NCBI RefSeq assembly: GCF_025698545.1
Contig: NC_068567.1
Span: 930,001-994,000, forward strand
Length of the DNA: 64,000 nt
Reading direction: 5' to 3'
Source: Gossypium raimondii
Taxonomy: Eukaryota; Streptophyta; Magnoliopsida; Malvales; Malvaceae
The position numbers were made by a program, and so were the translations under genes. The notes beneath the pieces were generated by a model. It was not told the origin of the DNA and searched no databases. It was given only the letters and a program-made list of their open reading frames with translations. Below are positions 50,253 through 61,349 of the stretch, one piece after another (the first letter of the stretch is position 1; every line of letters begins with the position of its first letter).

Positions 50253-50394
50253 TGCCGGCTAAGTTCTAGCTCGATTGTTATTAGTATTATTGTCTACGTA
50301 AGAGGACGTGGGTTTGAACGTGTTGAAACACATTTATCCTTTTATTGAAGGATTGGAGAGCGACTATAAATAATTCTAGTCAATTTGTATAATA
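50253..50394 (+). mobile_element. tRNA-derived SINE (unit B)
   Basis: Same insertion as 41452-41590. The B box is best preserved here ('gggtttgaacgtg'). Flanking repeats are 'aatatcaatgtt' (50241-50252) and 'aatatcaatgtt' (50397-50408). Confidence 0.72.
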
Positions 50395-50716
50395 ATAATA
50401 TCAATGTTTGATGGATCAATACTTTTTATGTCGATTAGTTATAGGGAAATGATGAATAACTTACATTATTTAAATCAAAACATTAAATAACGGGTTCAAA
50501 GCTAGACAATTATTTTTCATTAAAATTACAAGAAAATTACGTCTCATTAAAAAAACAACTTTTATGACAATTAGTTATAGGTAAGTTACAAATAATTTAG
50601 TTTTATTTAAGTCAAGAAATTAAATCTCAAGTTTAAATCTAAATAATCCCTTTTCCTTCCTCTAATTAAAAAAAACCGTTATAAGAAAATAATGCATAAT
50701 TTATTGAAATAAATAG

Positions 50717-51070
50717 CGTAAAAGTATTATTAGGAGTCATATTTCATTTTGTTTCCTCTATTGAAAAAGTGCAATTAGCACTTGTACATTACATAATAGA
50801 GTAAAATAGTCATTTTTGTTAAAATTTTCGTCCATTTGTACTGTTATAAATTGGTCTCGTTGACGGAACAACTAGACAATAACGTCACGTGTTCCTCATG
50901 CTGACGTATAAAGATAAATTTTTAACAGTAGAAATGGATAAAATTTTTAATAGAATGACTAGTTTGCTCTTTGATCTAACGTATAAAGATTATTTTACCT
51001 TTTTTTTTTGAGTAAATAAAGCAAACTATAATCTAACTCCTAGTAAAGGGACCTCAATAGTACTTTTACC
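50717..51070. mobile_element. MITE-like inverted repeat (unit B)
   Basis: The same insertion as 41915-42262, with a few changes. It ends 'atagtacttttacc'. Confidence 0.68.
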
Positions 51071-51770
51071 AATAAAAAGAAAAGTGTTAGTGCATGGTGT
51101 TGATAGTATACGATACATCTTTAATTTTTTTTTTTTATGTATATGAACAACTAAGATTGTTTAAACCGGACTAGATTTCAATCGGATAGGTTGGACCAAG
51201 AATTAATTGAGATATGGGTTCGGAGAAAGATATTGAACCGGTTAACTCAGGAATCAATATGGACTAGTTGAACTAAACAAAAGATCGATTGACTCAAACG
51301 ATTAAATCGATTGAACTGGATTTTTAATATTTTTAATAAGTTATTTAATTGAATAGGATGCACTGAACAAATCGATTAGATCAATAATCTATTTGCCTGA
51401 CCAATTCGATTATTGATTTAGTTCTAAACAACTTTGTCAACAAGCAAAACCATAAAGGGAAAGAAGCTTTGGACGCAAGTAGGGTAAGAGTTGAGTGTTA
51501 TTTTTTCTACGAAAAGATTGGGATGAAGATAGCGATATATTAGAAGCAAATTTGGTGCCCAAGAAAGACCTTTTTATGTGTGCTTATAATATAAGGACAA
51601 CCATATTAGTGGGGAACATAACAAACTAAAGTAAGCCAAAGAAAAATTTGGAAAAGGCCAAAAAGGTACGTGGCTATTGACAATTTAAAAGAAGAATCAT
51701 GAAAATTCTAAAAGAATAATCCTAGTGAATTAGACAATTCGTGTCAAAGATCGTAGAAAAATATTGTTTG

Positions 51771-53168
51771 GATTTTGGTTTGTAAATTCAATTCGAAACT
51801 TTCAAAGTTATTTCATGAAAAAAATATTGAATTGTAGAAGATAAGGAGAATGTGAGTTTTCGGTTGGTGCCAGTGGTATAAACAGAGAAAGTCATACAAT
51901 AATGATTTTAGTAGCCTAGCGGTTTAAATGAAAACTTTCGAATAGTTTATTAATCATTTTGTAACTTTTTAAAGTTAAGTAACCAAAACATAAATTTACT
52001 AATAGTCTAATGACCTTGAATGTAATTTACCCTAGAAAATTGATCCAACCGGTTTATAGAATCGAATTATTAGAGGATTTGAAAAATCTAAAAAGACCGA
52101 CCCAACAAAAGCAAGCTCAACCCAATTCTTCGTTTATTGAATTTTCTAAAAAACTTTTGGTCTGCCCAAAATTTCGTGATTCTTAGCCCAAGAATATTGA
52201 ATTTTAATTTTCTATTTACTGTTTTATTTTCTGATTTAATTTTAAATTATTTTCTTTGAGCCCTAGGCAGCTGAGTATTGCTTCATCTACTCTTTCTTCT
52301 TCTTTAGCCGTGAGCCTTTGCTTCATTGAAGTTCTAAATCTCTGCTTTGCTTGCTGCTGCCGTAGTGATTTGCTGCTGCTGTCGGCTCCGGTAAGTTCTT
52401 TTTTTTTTTTTTTAAATTTTATTCGATAGTGCTAGAATAAGTAAGCACATGCTATCTACGTTGTTTATGAACCTTAGGCTTCTTCTTAAGTGAATATTGA
52501 TTGATAATTTGATGCATCGAAAGTGTTGCTTTAAAACAAGAAATTTCACAACAGAATAAACCTATTGAAACTATTTGTTTTTACTGTTTTAAGGCTTTAG
52601 CAAATTTGCAATATTGATCGATTATCAGAGTCAGTTTTTTGTTAACAATATGCAATATGAACACACAAACACACAAGCGCGCGCACACACAAAATTTTTA
52701 GACTTTTTTTAAGATTTTCAACCGGTTAAATAGGGAATTAATGGTTTGATTGGTTGGATTACTAACTTGGTTCTTTAACCCCATTCAACTAAACCCTAAT
52801 TCTCTCTTTTTCAGGATTACAATAAGAATGGACAAGTTTCATCAAACAGATTGCATTGAAATTTTATCTCAAATTAAGCATCAAGAGAAGCTGCTTAATC
52901 TCAAAAGAAGGTTCTTCCTCGTCTTTCTTTTCTTTAATTTCTTGCCTATTCAATTTATTCTCTTTGATTTCTTCAATATATATACTTTTCTTATAATTCT
53001 TCACAATTCTGAAAATTAGCTAGTAATTTGTAATATAAAATATACTGGTGGTCTTTTTATTTATTTATTTCTTGTTGAAACAAGTTAAAGATTGCCCTTT
53101 TTCTCAGTGCATATATATGTGTGTGTGTGTGAAGGGAATTATGTTGTTTCTTGTAAGAATGCCTACTA
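51771..53168. other. Single-copy DNA between units B and C
   Basis: A repeat scrap ('ctaatagtctaatgaccttg') lies at 51890-52035, then the 5' end of an unknown gene (next entry), a mixed CA/CG run near 52664-52691 and a (TG)n run at 53117-53131. The segment stops abruptly at 53168, where the copied phosphoglycerate mutase exon begins. Confidence 0.6.
52250..52910 (+). pseudogene. Truncated 5' end of an unknown gene
   Basis: A leader-like exon (about 52250-52390, CT-rich) ends at CTCCG|GTAAGT. An intron follows to TTTTTCAG at 52814, then an exon at 52815 with ATG at 52828-52830 reading MDKFHQTDCIEILSQIKHQE and on to KLLNLKRR, with a possible donor at 52911 (AAGAAG|GTTCTT). The frame also runs on to a stop at 53019 as a hydrophobic Phe/Leu-rich stretch that looks like translated intron. 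The rest of the gene is missing because unit C begins at 53169. I do not recognise the protein. Confidence 0.55.
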
Positions 53169-53252
53169 GAGGACCACGACGGCGATACGTTTTCCCTTTG
53201 GAAGCTTTGGGTGGTCCTCTAATTTAAACGATACTTATCCTGAACTCGCCAT
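53169..53252 (-). pseudogene. Copied fragment of phosphoglycerate mutase exon 1
   Basis: It matches 37258-37341 over the first 84 coding bases (from the ATG to LDGW). Codon 6 is changed from CAA to TAA, so it stops at once. Upstream (53253-53418) the promoter and leader are copied too, so a copied promoter faces the truncated gene to the left. Confidence 0.92.
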
Positions 53253-55424
53253 TGTTGTTAAGCTTCGAATGTTTGTATTTTAATTAAGATTTGAATGAAG
53301 GTTTGATGATGGTTATATATATATATATTAAGGGAAAGAAAAAAAATGGAAAAACGAGAGGAGAAGACGACGGCGGGAATAGTGAAAGGATTCAAAGATT
53401 TTGACCTTTTAAATTAAACTGGTGGCGTAGAGAGAAAGCATGGCATAACCACGTGATTACACATCTATAAATTTCTTCTTTTTTGAAAAATCTCATCCTC
53501 GCCCATGAAACAAAAATTTAATCAGCTTACTCGAATTCATGTCTTGTTAGAAGAGTGCCTTAAAATAAAAAAATTTATTATTTAAATTATTTAAATATTT
53601 TTAAAATTTTAAATTAATATATATATATAATTTTATCTTTTTCTTTTAATATTATATATATTTAATTTAATCTTTTAAAATTATAAAGATATAAAGTATA
53701 AAAGATTAAAATTTCATCCGTCCTCTAAAAATTTGTTCTAACTTTGTCCCTAGTCTTCTTACATTGATATAACTATACTCATACTAATTGAGTTAAAACT
53801 CTACCAATCTCATATCCATAATCTTATTCTTGTTTTAACTGTTTTATTGGATGATCGAGTATTTATTATAAAATTACTCAAAGTATAATCATTTATTTGG
53901 TCATTCAATTTTAACAATAAAGGCATTTTAGCTCTTCAATTAAATTTTTTCTTTTTCTTTTAACTCTTAAACTTATATTATTTGTTAAATCATCCCAAAT
54001 AGATAAAAAAATTAGCGATATTAACTTTGTTGATATGACATACATGTAGGAATCTACGTATATGCCACGTTAATAATTAATTATTTTTAAAAATTATAAA
54101 ATATTAAAAATTGCAATTTTATACTTTCTATATTTTTAAATTTTTGAATTTTTATTTTAAAATTTAATTAATTGTTAATGTGGCATCCATGTGTATGATA
54201 GTTAAGAAAGTTGACAAATAGACGAAAATTTAAATGGAAGAATAAAATAACTTTTTTGTGAAGTTGGAAGGCTAAATTAGTCCTTATATATACAATTTAA
54301 ACCTAAAACACCATATATGATATACATTTAACTTTAATTTTATCGTGGTAACCAAAACATCAATAGATTATTTATGTAAAATTTTAATAAATATTGTAAC
54401 AGTTCGATTTTGGGCCTAATCGGAACAGTGATTTCAGAACCACAAATTCGATGTAAGAAAATTTATTTATTTTATTATATTTTTATGATCTACGATTTCA
54501 CGAAATGATTTTATCAAAATTTCGTTCGAAAATTTTAACATTTGGGCACTCAATTTAGTCAAAAATACTAAATTGTAAAAAGTGCAAAAGTTAAGTTCTA
54601 AATGTTAGAGGTGTCCAATTGTTATGAAATTTTAAATTGGAGGTCATTATATGTAAATTAGACCATTGGTTAAGTTGGTGGACAAAAATGGACATGGTTA
54701 AGCATGTTTCCAAAATTTTTCATTAAGGATATTTTAGTCATTTAGTTATTAAATTGAAATAAAATCAAAATTAAAAGCCAATTTTTGTCCATCTTCAACC
54801 TCTTGGCTGAAACTTGTATGGAAAACTATGGCTAGGGTTTTTCAAGCTTCCAAGCTCGATTGTAAGTTCATTCTAGCCCCGTTTTTAATTATTTTTATGT
54901 TTTTGAAATCCTCGTAACAAGATATAGCTATTTCTACCATTATTTTGAGCTAGGGTTTGTGTTTAATAATTTACCCATGGATGACTTGCATGTGTTTTGA
55001 TGTTTCATGGTAGAATATGAAAGTTTGAAGTGTAATAAACAACTTCTACTAAGTGATTTTTAGTGAAATTTCATAAAATGACCTATTTGTAAAAGTTATA
55101 AAATGTGTAAAAAATGTGATTTAGTGAAAATTGTGGGCTGCTATAAGAGGGAATATGAATCGGCTAGACTTGGGTAATGAGAAAAATGAGTACTTTTCAT
55201 TTTAAGAGCCTAGGGGTAAAAGTGTAAATATGACAAAGTTTAGGCGCAAAAATATAATTTTTGCCAAATATGATTTTTGGCTGAATTGATTAGTATAATG
55301 ATTAAATAAGTTAAATGTGATGTTTTAGATCAAGAAAAACAAGGTTCGGATCTAGATCGGGGAAAAATAAGTAATTGACGAATAAGTCCTTTTTACCGAT
55401 TTTGCTTTCAAGGTAAGTTTGTAT

Positions 55425-57710
55425 TAGAGGTGCTCATGGGCCGGGCCAGGCCCAGAAAAAATTCCGGCCCATGTCCTAGGCCTGGCCCTGGCCCGGCCCA
55501 AAATATGGGCTTGAGATTTTGTCCAAGCCCAGCCCAGGGAAAAAATATAGGGCCCAAGCCCGACCCGGCCCATTTTTTACTTAAAATTAATTGTTATTAA
55601 AATTATATTAAATATCAAATTATATTTTCTTTGTATATAATGAACAAAAAATAAAATAAGATAACTTATTTGAAGAACAAACTCAAACATTGACTAATGT
55701 GGGATAAAACTGCTTAAGTAAATAACCTCAAACTGTAGCCTGTACAAAAAGGAAAATCAATTTGATATTTATTTTTTCCGTAATTAAGGAGAAAATAGTA
55801 TAGCATATTATCTATAATTGCAATTCTATGGATAAAATTATTACAACAATTGAAGCCAATATAGTGGAATATGGGCTCTAAAATGGTATGTCAGTATTGA
55901 TAAAAGAAAACTGCCCAAGCTACATGAAGATTCAACCCAGGTAACCCAAATATGAAAATATGGTAGCAAAGTAAAGGAACACTAGAAACTATTACTGGAA
56001 AGTGGAAACTATGACTGTGATAATTTAACTGGTCTCATTGTGATAATTTATAACAGTATATTACAAATTTTATAACAATATATTAAACCAGTATATTACA
56101 TTAATAATTAAGGTGTAGTATTTATAACAGTATATTTATAACAGTATACTAAAACAGTATATTAAAACAGTATATTTATAACAGTATAATAAACTAGTTA
56201 TTTAACTACAATAGATCAAACTTATATTTACAGTAAAGATCAGAGAAAGAAAGAAAAAAACTAACTTTTGATTTTAAGTAAAACTTATATTTCCAACATC
56301 GTTAAATTAGCAGAGGCACCAACAATGCTTGAAAGCACAAGAGGGTCAATTATACTAATCCCTTGCCTTCTCATCTTAACAAACAAGCCAAATGCATCAA
56401 CCCCATTTCCACTCTGTATTAACCCAGATATCAAAGCAGTCTAAGCAAACAAATTCAGGTGAACCCTTAAAAACAACTCCAAAGCCTCTTCTTTTCTTCC
56501 TTTTCTAGCATAGCCATATATGATAGCAGTCCAAGAAGCCGTATTTTTCAACTTAATAGAATCGAAAACTAAACGACTATCATCAGGTAATCCACATTTT
56601 GCATACATATCAACCAAAGATGACTTAACAACATCATCATCAAAATAGGGTGATACTAAAAAGTTGCCATGAACTTGCTTACCTTGTTTAATAGCACCCA
56701 AGCTACCACAAGCCTTGACAAGGCTACCACCTGCTGTTTGTGAACCAGCATGCATGAAAGAAGCAGAAAAAATATACTTGTATGTGATCTCAGAATTCAG
56801 CCCTGCAAATTACATGTTCTATAAAACATAAATCAATTCTCATCCAATAATAATTGAATAATACAATTTTGCTCTTAATTCTCATCCAAAATGAAAATTG
56901 TTGTTAATGACAGTGACATATTAGTTTAGTTTAATTTAAGCAGTCAATTTGGAGGGTTATTTTTTCAGTTTTTTTAGATTCCATAAACCCTAAATCCAAT
57001 TCTATTGATTTTCTTCCTTTTTCGGTTTTAATAAAAGAACAAATTTGCAACAAAAGAACAATCATCATTCAAGAAAAGAAAATCACATTAATCCGCAAAA
57101 GAACTAAAAAAAAAATAGAACAATATGTAAAGTGTAAACACAATCAAAATCCCCCCAAGATTCAGTGTCTCAAAATCAAAATCAGAAAATCGTTAACAGC
57201 AAAAATCAAAATCACAATCAAAAGCAAAAAGCAAAAAGGGGAGAAGACATTGAAAAATTAGAAAACCGTTAACAAGAAATAGGGTTAACAGCAAACTTAC
57301 CTTTGAAATTCTACCACGTTGGAGGCTAGAGCGGAGGTGGAGTTGTGGAGGACCGGACACCAGAGGTGGAATGGTGGATCGGTGGAGGTGAGTTTTCGAT
57401 TTGGGGGAAAAAAAGGGAGGAGGGAAGGGGTTAGGGATTTATAGATACACGGGGTCGGGAAATGAGAAATGGGGAGGGGAATTGGGAAATGTAACTGTAA
57501 TAATAAAATTTAAAAATAAAAAATATATATTAATTAGATTAGGGCCGGCCCGGGCCAAAAAATTTTTGTCCGAGGCCTGGCCCGTTTTCTAAACGGGCCT
57601 CATTTTTTTGCCCGAGCCCATATTTCGGGCCTATATTTTTACCGGAACCCTCCCAAATTTTGGGCGGGCCGTTGGGCCGAGCCGGGCCGCCCAACCCATG
57701 AGCACCTCTA
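55425..57710. mobile_element. Pack-type hAT element with captured PPR gene piece
   Basis: 2286 bp. The ends are TAGAGGTGCTCATGGGCCGG and 'cccatgagcacctcta', with perfect 8-bp duplications GTTTGTAT (55417-55424 and 57711-57718). The outer 160-180 bp on each side match the short relatives at 42903-43309 and 59030-59547. The inside (about 55590-57530) is unrelated to those and holds gene sequence (next entry). No transposase. Confidence 0.9.
56284..57400 (-). pseudogene. Captured PPR gene fragment (leader, intron, first coding exon)
   Basis: On the minus strand a leader (about 57400-57301) ends CAAAG|GTAAGT. A 498-bp intron ends TTTGCAG at 56803, and an exon starts at 56802 with ATG at 56755-56753. 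The frame 56755-56441 (104 codons) shows PLS-class pentatricopeptide repeats: SLVKACGSLGAIKQGKQVHG, SLVDMYAKCG, and SWTAIIYGYARKGRKEEALE. A TAG at 56443-56441 stands where Trp is expected (the next words are TALISGLIQSGNG); the frame beyond is open to about 56284 (SSIVGASANLTMLE). Whole PPR proteins have many more repeats and bind RNA in organelles; this piece cannot. Confidence 0.85.
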
Positions 57711-59029
57711 GTTTGTATGTAAATAATGCATCGTTTTTACTTATGTTATCATATTTTATTATGTTTTATGAAATGTGGCTGAATATTGAATGAAATTGAC
57801 AAGTATCGAAAAGTAAGAAATTTCTCGATTAAACATTAGGAATAGAATAGGATACAAGTGACATGTCACTAGTGACTCAAGTGTGGTAATATGTGAAGGC
57901 CACTTTGTAAAGAAAGATAGTTTTGGTCACAATTGTGGTATGTGAAGGCCACTTTGTGAAGAAAGATAGCTTTGGTCACAAGTGCAGTACTATGTGAAGG
58001 CCACTTTGTGAAGAAGGTAGCTTTGGCTACAAGGGTGGTACTATGTGCAGGCCATCGAGTATTCGTTATTATTCCGATATATTCAACGGGAAATGACTAA
58101 GTGTAAACGAATATGACTATGTGATGAATAAGTGCAGGTATGTGTGTATAAACGTATGAGCAATGTACTCGAGATATAATCAAATTTTGGTAAGATTGAT
58201 ACGGAGTAAGTATTACAATGAAAGTTACTATAAATAAAACATGAAAGAGTGAAATTTAAAAATAAAATAGTTTTGGACAGCAGCAGTTGTGCGAATTTGA
58301 AAAATCACCAAAAATGGTGGAAATTGAATTAGAAGTTGAATAAGATATGGAATTGAAGCTTATTGAGTCTATTTTCACATAAAAGAAATGACGTCAGTAA
58401 AAGAATTTCATATTATGATATATTTGAATTTTTGTGAGATAGGGTTAGAATGATTTGGAATCCCCTGTTCTGACTTTGGAAAATTATTAAAAATTGTACA
58501 AAAATAGTTACGGGTTAGAATTTATATGTTTAAAATCCTGAATGAGTCTATTTTCAAGAGAAATAAACAGGAACATTATCGAAATTCTATACGAGAAGAT
58601 AATTAATTTTTAGTGCAGAAAGGTCGAAACTATTAGACAGTAGAACAGGGGAACTTTAAAGAATAAACTGTACTTATTGGCTAAACAAAAAATTCTGAAA
58701 ATTTTATGGTAAGAAGATATGTGAGTCTAGTTTTAGGAAAAATTTGCAGAACTTAATTTGGAGTTCTGTAACTCAAGATATAAATAATTTAGTGACTATG
58801 ACTCGAGTAGATAGCTAGATATGAACTTGAGTAAATATTTGAACTATGTGCAATTATGATTGTATTATTTTGAGAACGAATTGTGAAGATTGATAAAAGC
58901 ATGTTAATAAATTGTTTATTATTTACATACCAACTTACTAAGCTATATGCTTACTCCCTTTTCTTTCCCTTGTCTTATAGTGCCACCAAGCTAGTTCAGG
59001 TACGGAGATCGTCGGAGATCCATCCACAC

Positions 59030-59547
59030 TAGAGGTGCTCATGGGCTAGGTTGGGCCGGGCCGGGTTCGGGCTGGTCCTAGAAAAAATTTTGACCCGAGT
59101 CCTAGGCCCGAGCTCGGCCTGAAATATGGGCCTGAAATTTTGCCCAGGCCCGGCCCGAGAAAAAAAGCATAAGCCTGAGCCCGGCCCGGCCCGACCCATT
59201 TTTTTATAAATACCAAAAAATTATTTTAAAAATAAAAAAATAAAAAAAGTATTTTAAAAATATTTTAAGATTTAAAAAATTTTAAAAAAGTATTTTAAAA
59301 ATATTTTCAATTTTAAAAAAAATTTAAAAAGTATTTTAAAATTAAAAAATAAAAAAATTATTTATTATATTCAGGCCAGGTCGGGCCGGGTCGGGGCCAA
59401 AAAAGTTGTGCCCAAGGCCCGGCCCGTTTTCTAATCGGACCTCATTTTTTTACCCAAGCCCATATTTCGGGCCTATATTTTTACCCAAACCCTCCCATAT
59501 TTTGGGCGGGCCGTCGGGCCGGGCCGCCCGGCCTATGAGCACCTCTA
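59030..59547. mobile_element. Short hAT-type element in the solo LTR
   Basis: 518 bp. The ends are TAGAGGTGCTCATGGGCTAG and 'cctatgagcacctcta'. The 8-bp flanks ATCCACAC (59022-59029) and ATTCACAC (59548-59555) differ by one base. No coding capacity; the middle repeats 'agtattttaaaaatatttt'. Confidence 0.9.
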
Positions 59548-60204
59548 ATTCACACTATCAACACTCTTTTAGTATTTTTGAAAGCAACATTATGAATTAT
59601 GGCATGTATAGAAGACTTGGTTATTTTGTTATGTGTCATAATTGATTTGGCCCAAAATGATGGCCTATGTTATTTGATAGTTCAATTTGTATAAGCCCAT
59701 TGATGTTGGCTATTATTGGTTATGTTTAAGTCCGGTAATACCTCGTACCCTGTCCTGGCGTCTGACACGGGTAAGGGGTGTTACAAATATATTTGTTATA
59801 TAATTTTTTTATTCATATCACGCGTAGTTTAATAAATTTAATTTTTTTAATAGAGTAGATTTATAAATATAAATATATGATCATAACTACACATAAAGAG
59901 ACTTAAACAATTAAACCTGAATGCTCAAATCCAAACCTTTATGTTTTATTAAGTTTATTATATTCTAATTGATCGAAAATATATTATTTAAACTTTGTAC
60001 ATTATGATTCTCATAACTTCAATTTTATTATCTCAATTAAAACTTCATCCACTAATTATATTATATTTAATTCTTTTATATAATATTTATACTATATTAT
60101 TATAATATATATTTTATATTTTTATATTTTGATATTATGTTATTTTTATGTATATCGAGTTTAATATTATCATATTTTAAGAAAATAATCGCAGTATGTG
60201 ATAG

Positions 60205-60785
60205 TGTCATGGGTTGCATGGGAACACGCAACCATGACGAACTTCAGCGATCCATCGTATTTGAAGGAGGTCATTTGGTCCAACCAAACCGCCCGTTTCT
60301 CAAGAGATTAAAGCCCATCCCAAGAGTCGATAAATAAGGAAGAGACCCAAGAAGATATGATTATTTAATCTTAGAGTTTTAATTGTATACAGCTTCTAAT
60401 TATGTCTTAGAGTTCTAATTGTATACAGCTTTTAATTATAGCCTTTGATGTACTTTGAGGCTCAACTATAAATAGAGACCTCTTTACTCATTGTAATTCA
60501 CTCAGTTATTAATAAGAATTTTGAGAGTATTCCCTCAAACTTTTCTCTCAAGTGTTCTTGCTTTTGTTCATCTTTCAAGGCTCGTTCTTACTTCATTCTT
60601 CTGCTGTTCTTAGCGAAAATCTTAAGGGAATTCTATTGAATCCTTTATTGTTGTGAGTTAAGTTGACTTGTGCGTTTTTGCTGTTGAATCCTTTTTCTTT
60701 GCAAGTTAGGCTGACTTAGGCGTTTTAAGCAGAGAAACTGCCTAAGGCCGCACGGATCGCGTGGGAAAGCTCTAAGTCCGTGACA
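60205..60785 (+). mobile_element. LTR of 581 bp (solo or TRIM-like)
   Basis: It starts TGTCATGGGTTGCATGGG and ends AAGTCCGTGACA. It is flanked by ATAG (60201-60204 and 60786-60789), a single copy in unit A (38748-38751). The first 35 bases form an imperfect hairpin (GTCATGGGTTGC against GCAACCATGAC). A promoter-like CTATAAATAGAG (60468-60479) and 'attaataagaatt' (60510) follow, as in an active LTR. The 4-bp duplication is shorter than the usual 5. Confidence 0.8.
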
Positions 60786-61303
60786 ATAGAAGATTCTAGA
60801 AGTTTAAACAAAACATAAATTATATCCTTTTTTTCAAGGTTCAAAAGGAAGAAGGGCAGAAAGTGACGCCCACAGCAGAGGAATTTCTGAGAAAAATCGG
60901 TGAAAGTGCTATTAAGGATTAATATAAAATTTAGGACTTGAATTTATCTTAATATTCAATTTGACATTTGAATTGTGTACCAAAGTTTAATTTGGTATTC
61001 ATACCAAATCACATCATGCTGTTCAATAAATGCTTGACATGTGTGCTCGATATATACTTATTCTCGTTGAAGTGTAAATACGAGAGCATGAAGTATGAGC
61101 CTTCAAAAACTAAATATCAAGGACCAAAACTATAATTTCACCAATTATAATCACACTGTTCAATAATTACATACAGAAAAAAGAAATGGAAAATAAGGAC
61201 ACGGATTTTGGGACCCACTTGTAATATTTTCCACAATCTAAAATTCGGGCCGAAGTACTCACTGCTTTATTAAACACTTACTATATGCTCATTTCCCCCA
61301 TCA

Positions 61304-61318
61304 AAGCAAAGCAAAGCA
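61304..61318 (+). repeat. AAAGC microsatellite, 5' leader of NAC copy 3
   Basis: Three AAAGC units about 30 bp before the ATG. Confidence 0.85.
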
Positions 61319-61349
61319 AATCATCCGTTTGTGCCTTCCTATCCATGCA

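Larger units (their letters stand above)
42882..51770. repeat. Segmental duplication unit B
   Basis: B repeats unit A from 'attaaactggtggcgtaga' to about 51765, where both read 'gtcaaagatcgta'; after that A runs into B and B into single-copy DNA. B has gained a hAT (42903-43309), a solo LTR (43608-45954) and about 140 bp of other DNA near 46952-47090. It carries NAC copy 2, a SINE and a MITE. A block near 41064-41110 of A is missing in B (after 49868) but kept in C. Confidence 0.88.
49759..51770. other. Downstream region of NAC copy 2
   Basis: No gene. It holds an (AT)n run (49971-49992), a SINE (50253-50394), a MITE (50717-51070) and spacer DNA equivalent to 41030-42880 of unit A. The open frame 49844-50095 crosses the (AT)n run and is not credible. 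Confidence 0.65.
54395..59785 (+). mobile_element. Gypsy-type solo LTR, AATAT target duplication, carrying two hATs
   Basis: It starts TGTAACAGTTCG and ends GGTAAGGGGTGTTACA, flanked by AATAT (54390-54394 and 59786-59790). Units A (38354-38358) and B (46649-46653) keep the empty site. Minus the two nested hATs and their duplications, the LTR is about 2.57 kb. Three to four tandem units of 55-60 bp with 'tgtgaaggccactttgt' lie at 57860-58050. It belongs to the same family as 1-1354. No internal domain or second LTR. Confidence 0.9.

Noticed and set aside
59406-59645. 79-codon frame with Pro/Gly/Arg-rich start
   Set aside because: It translates the GC-rich end of a hAT element and the LTR beyond it.
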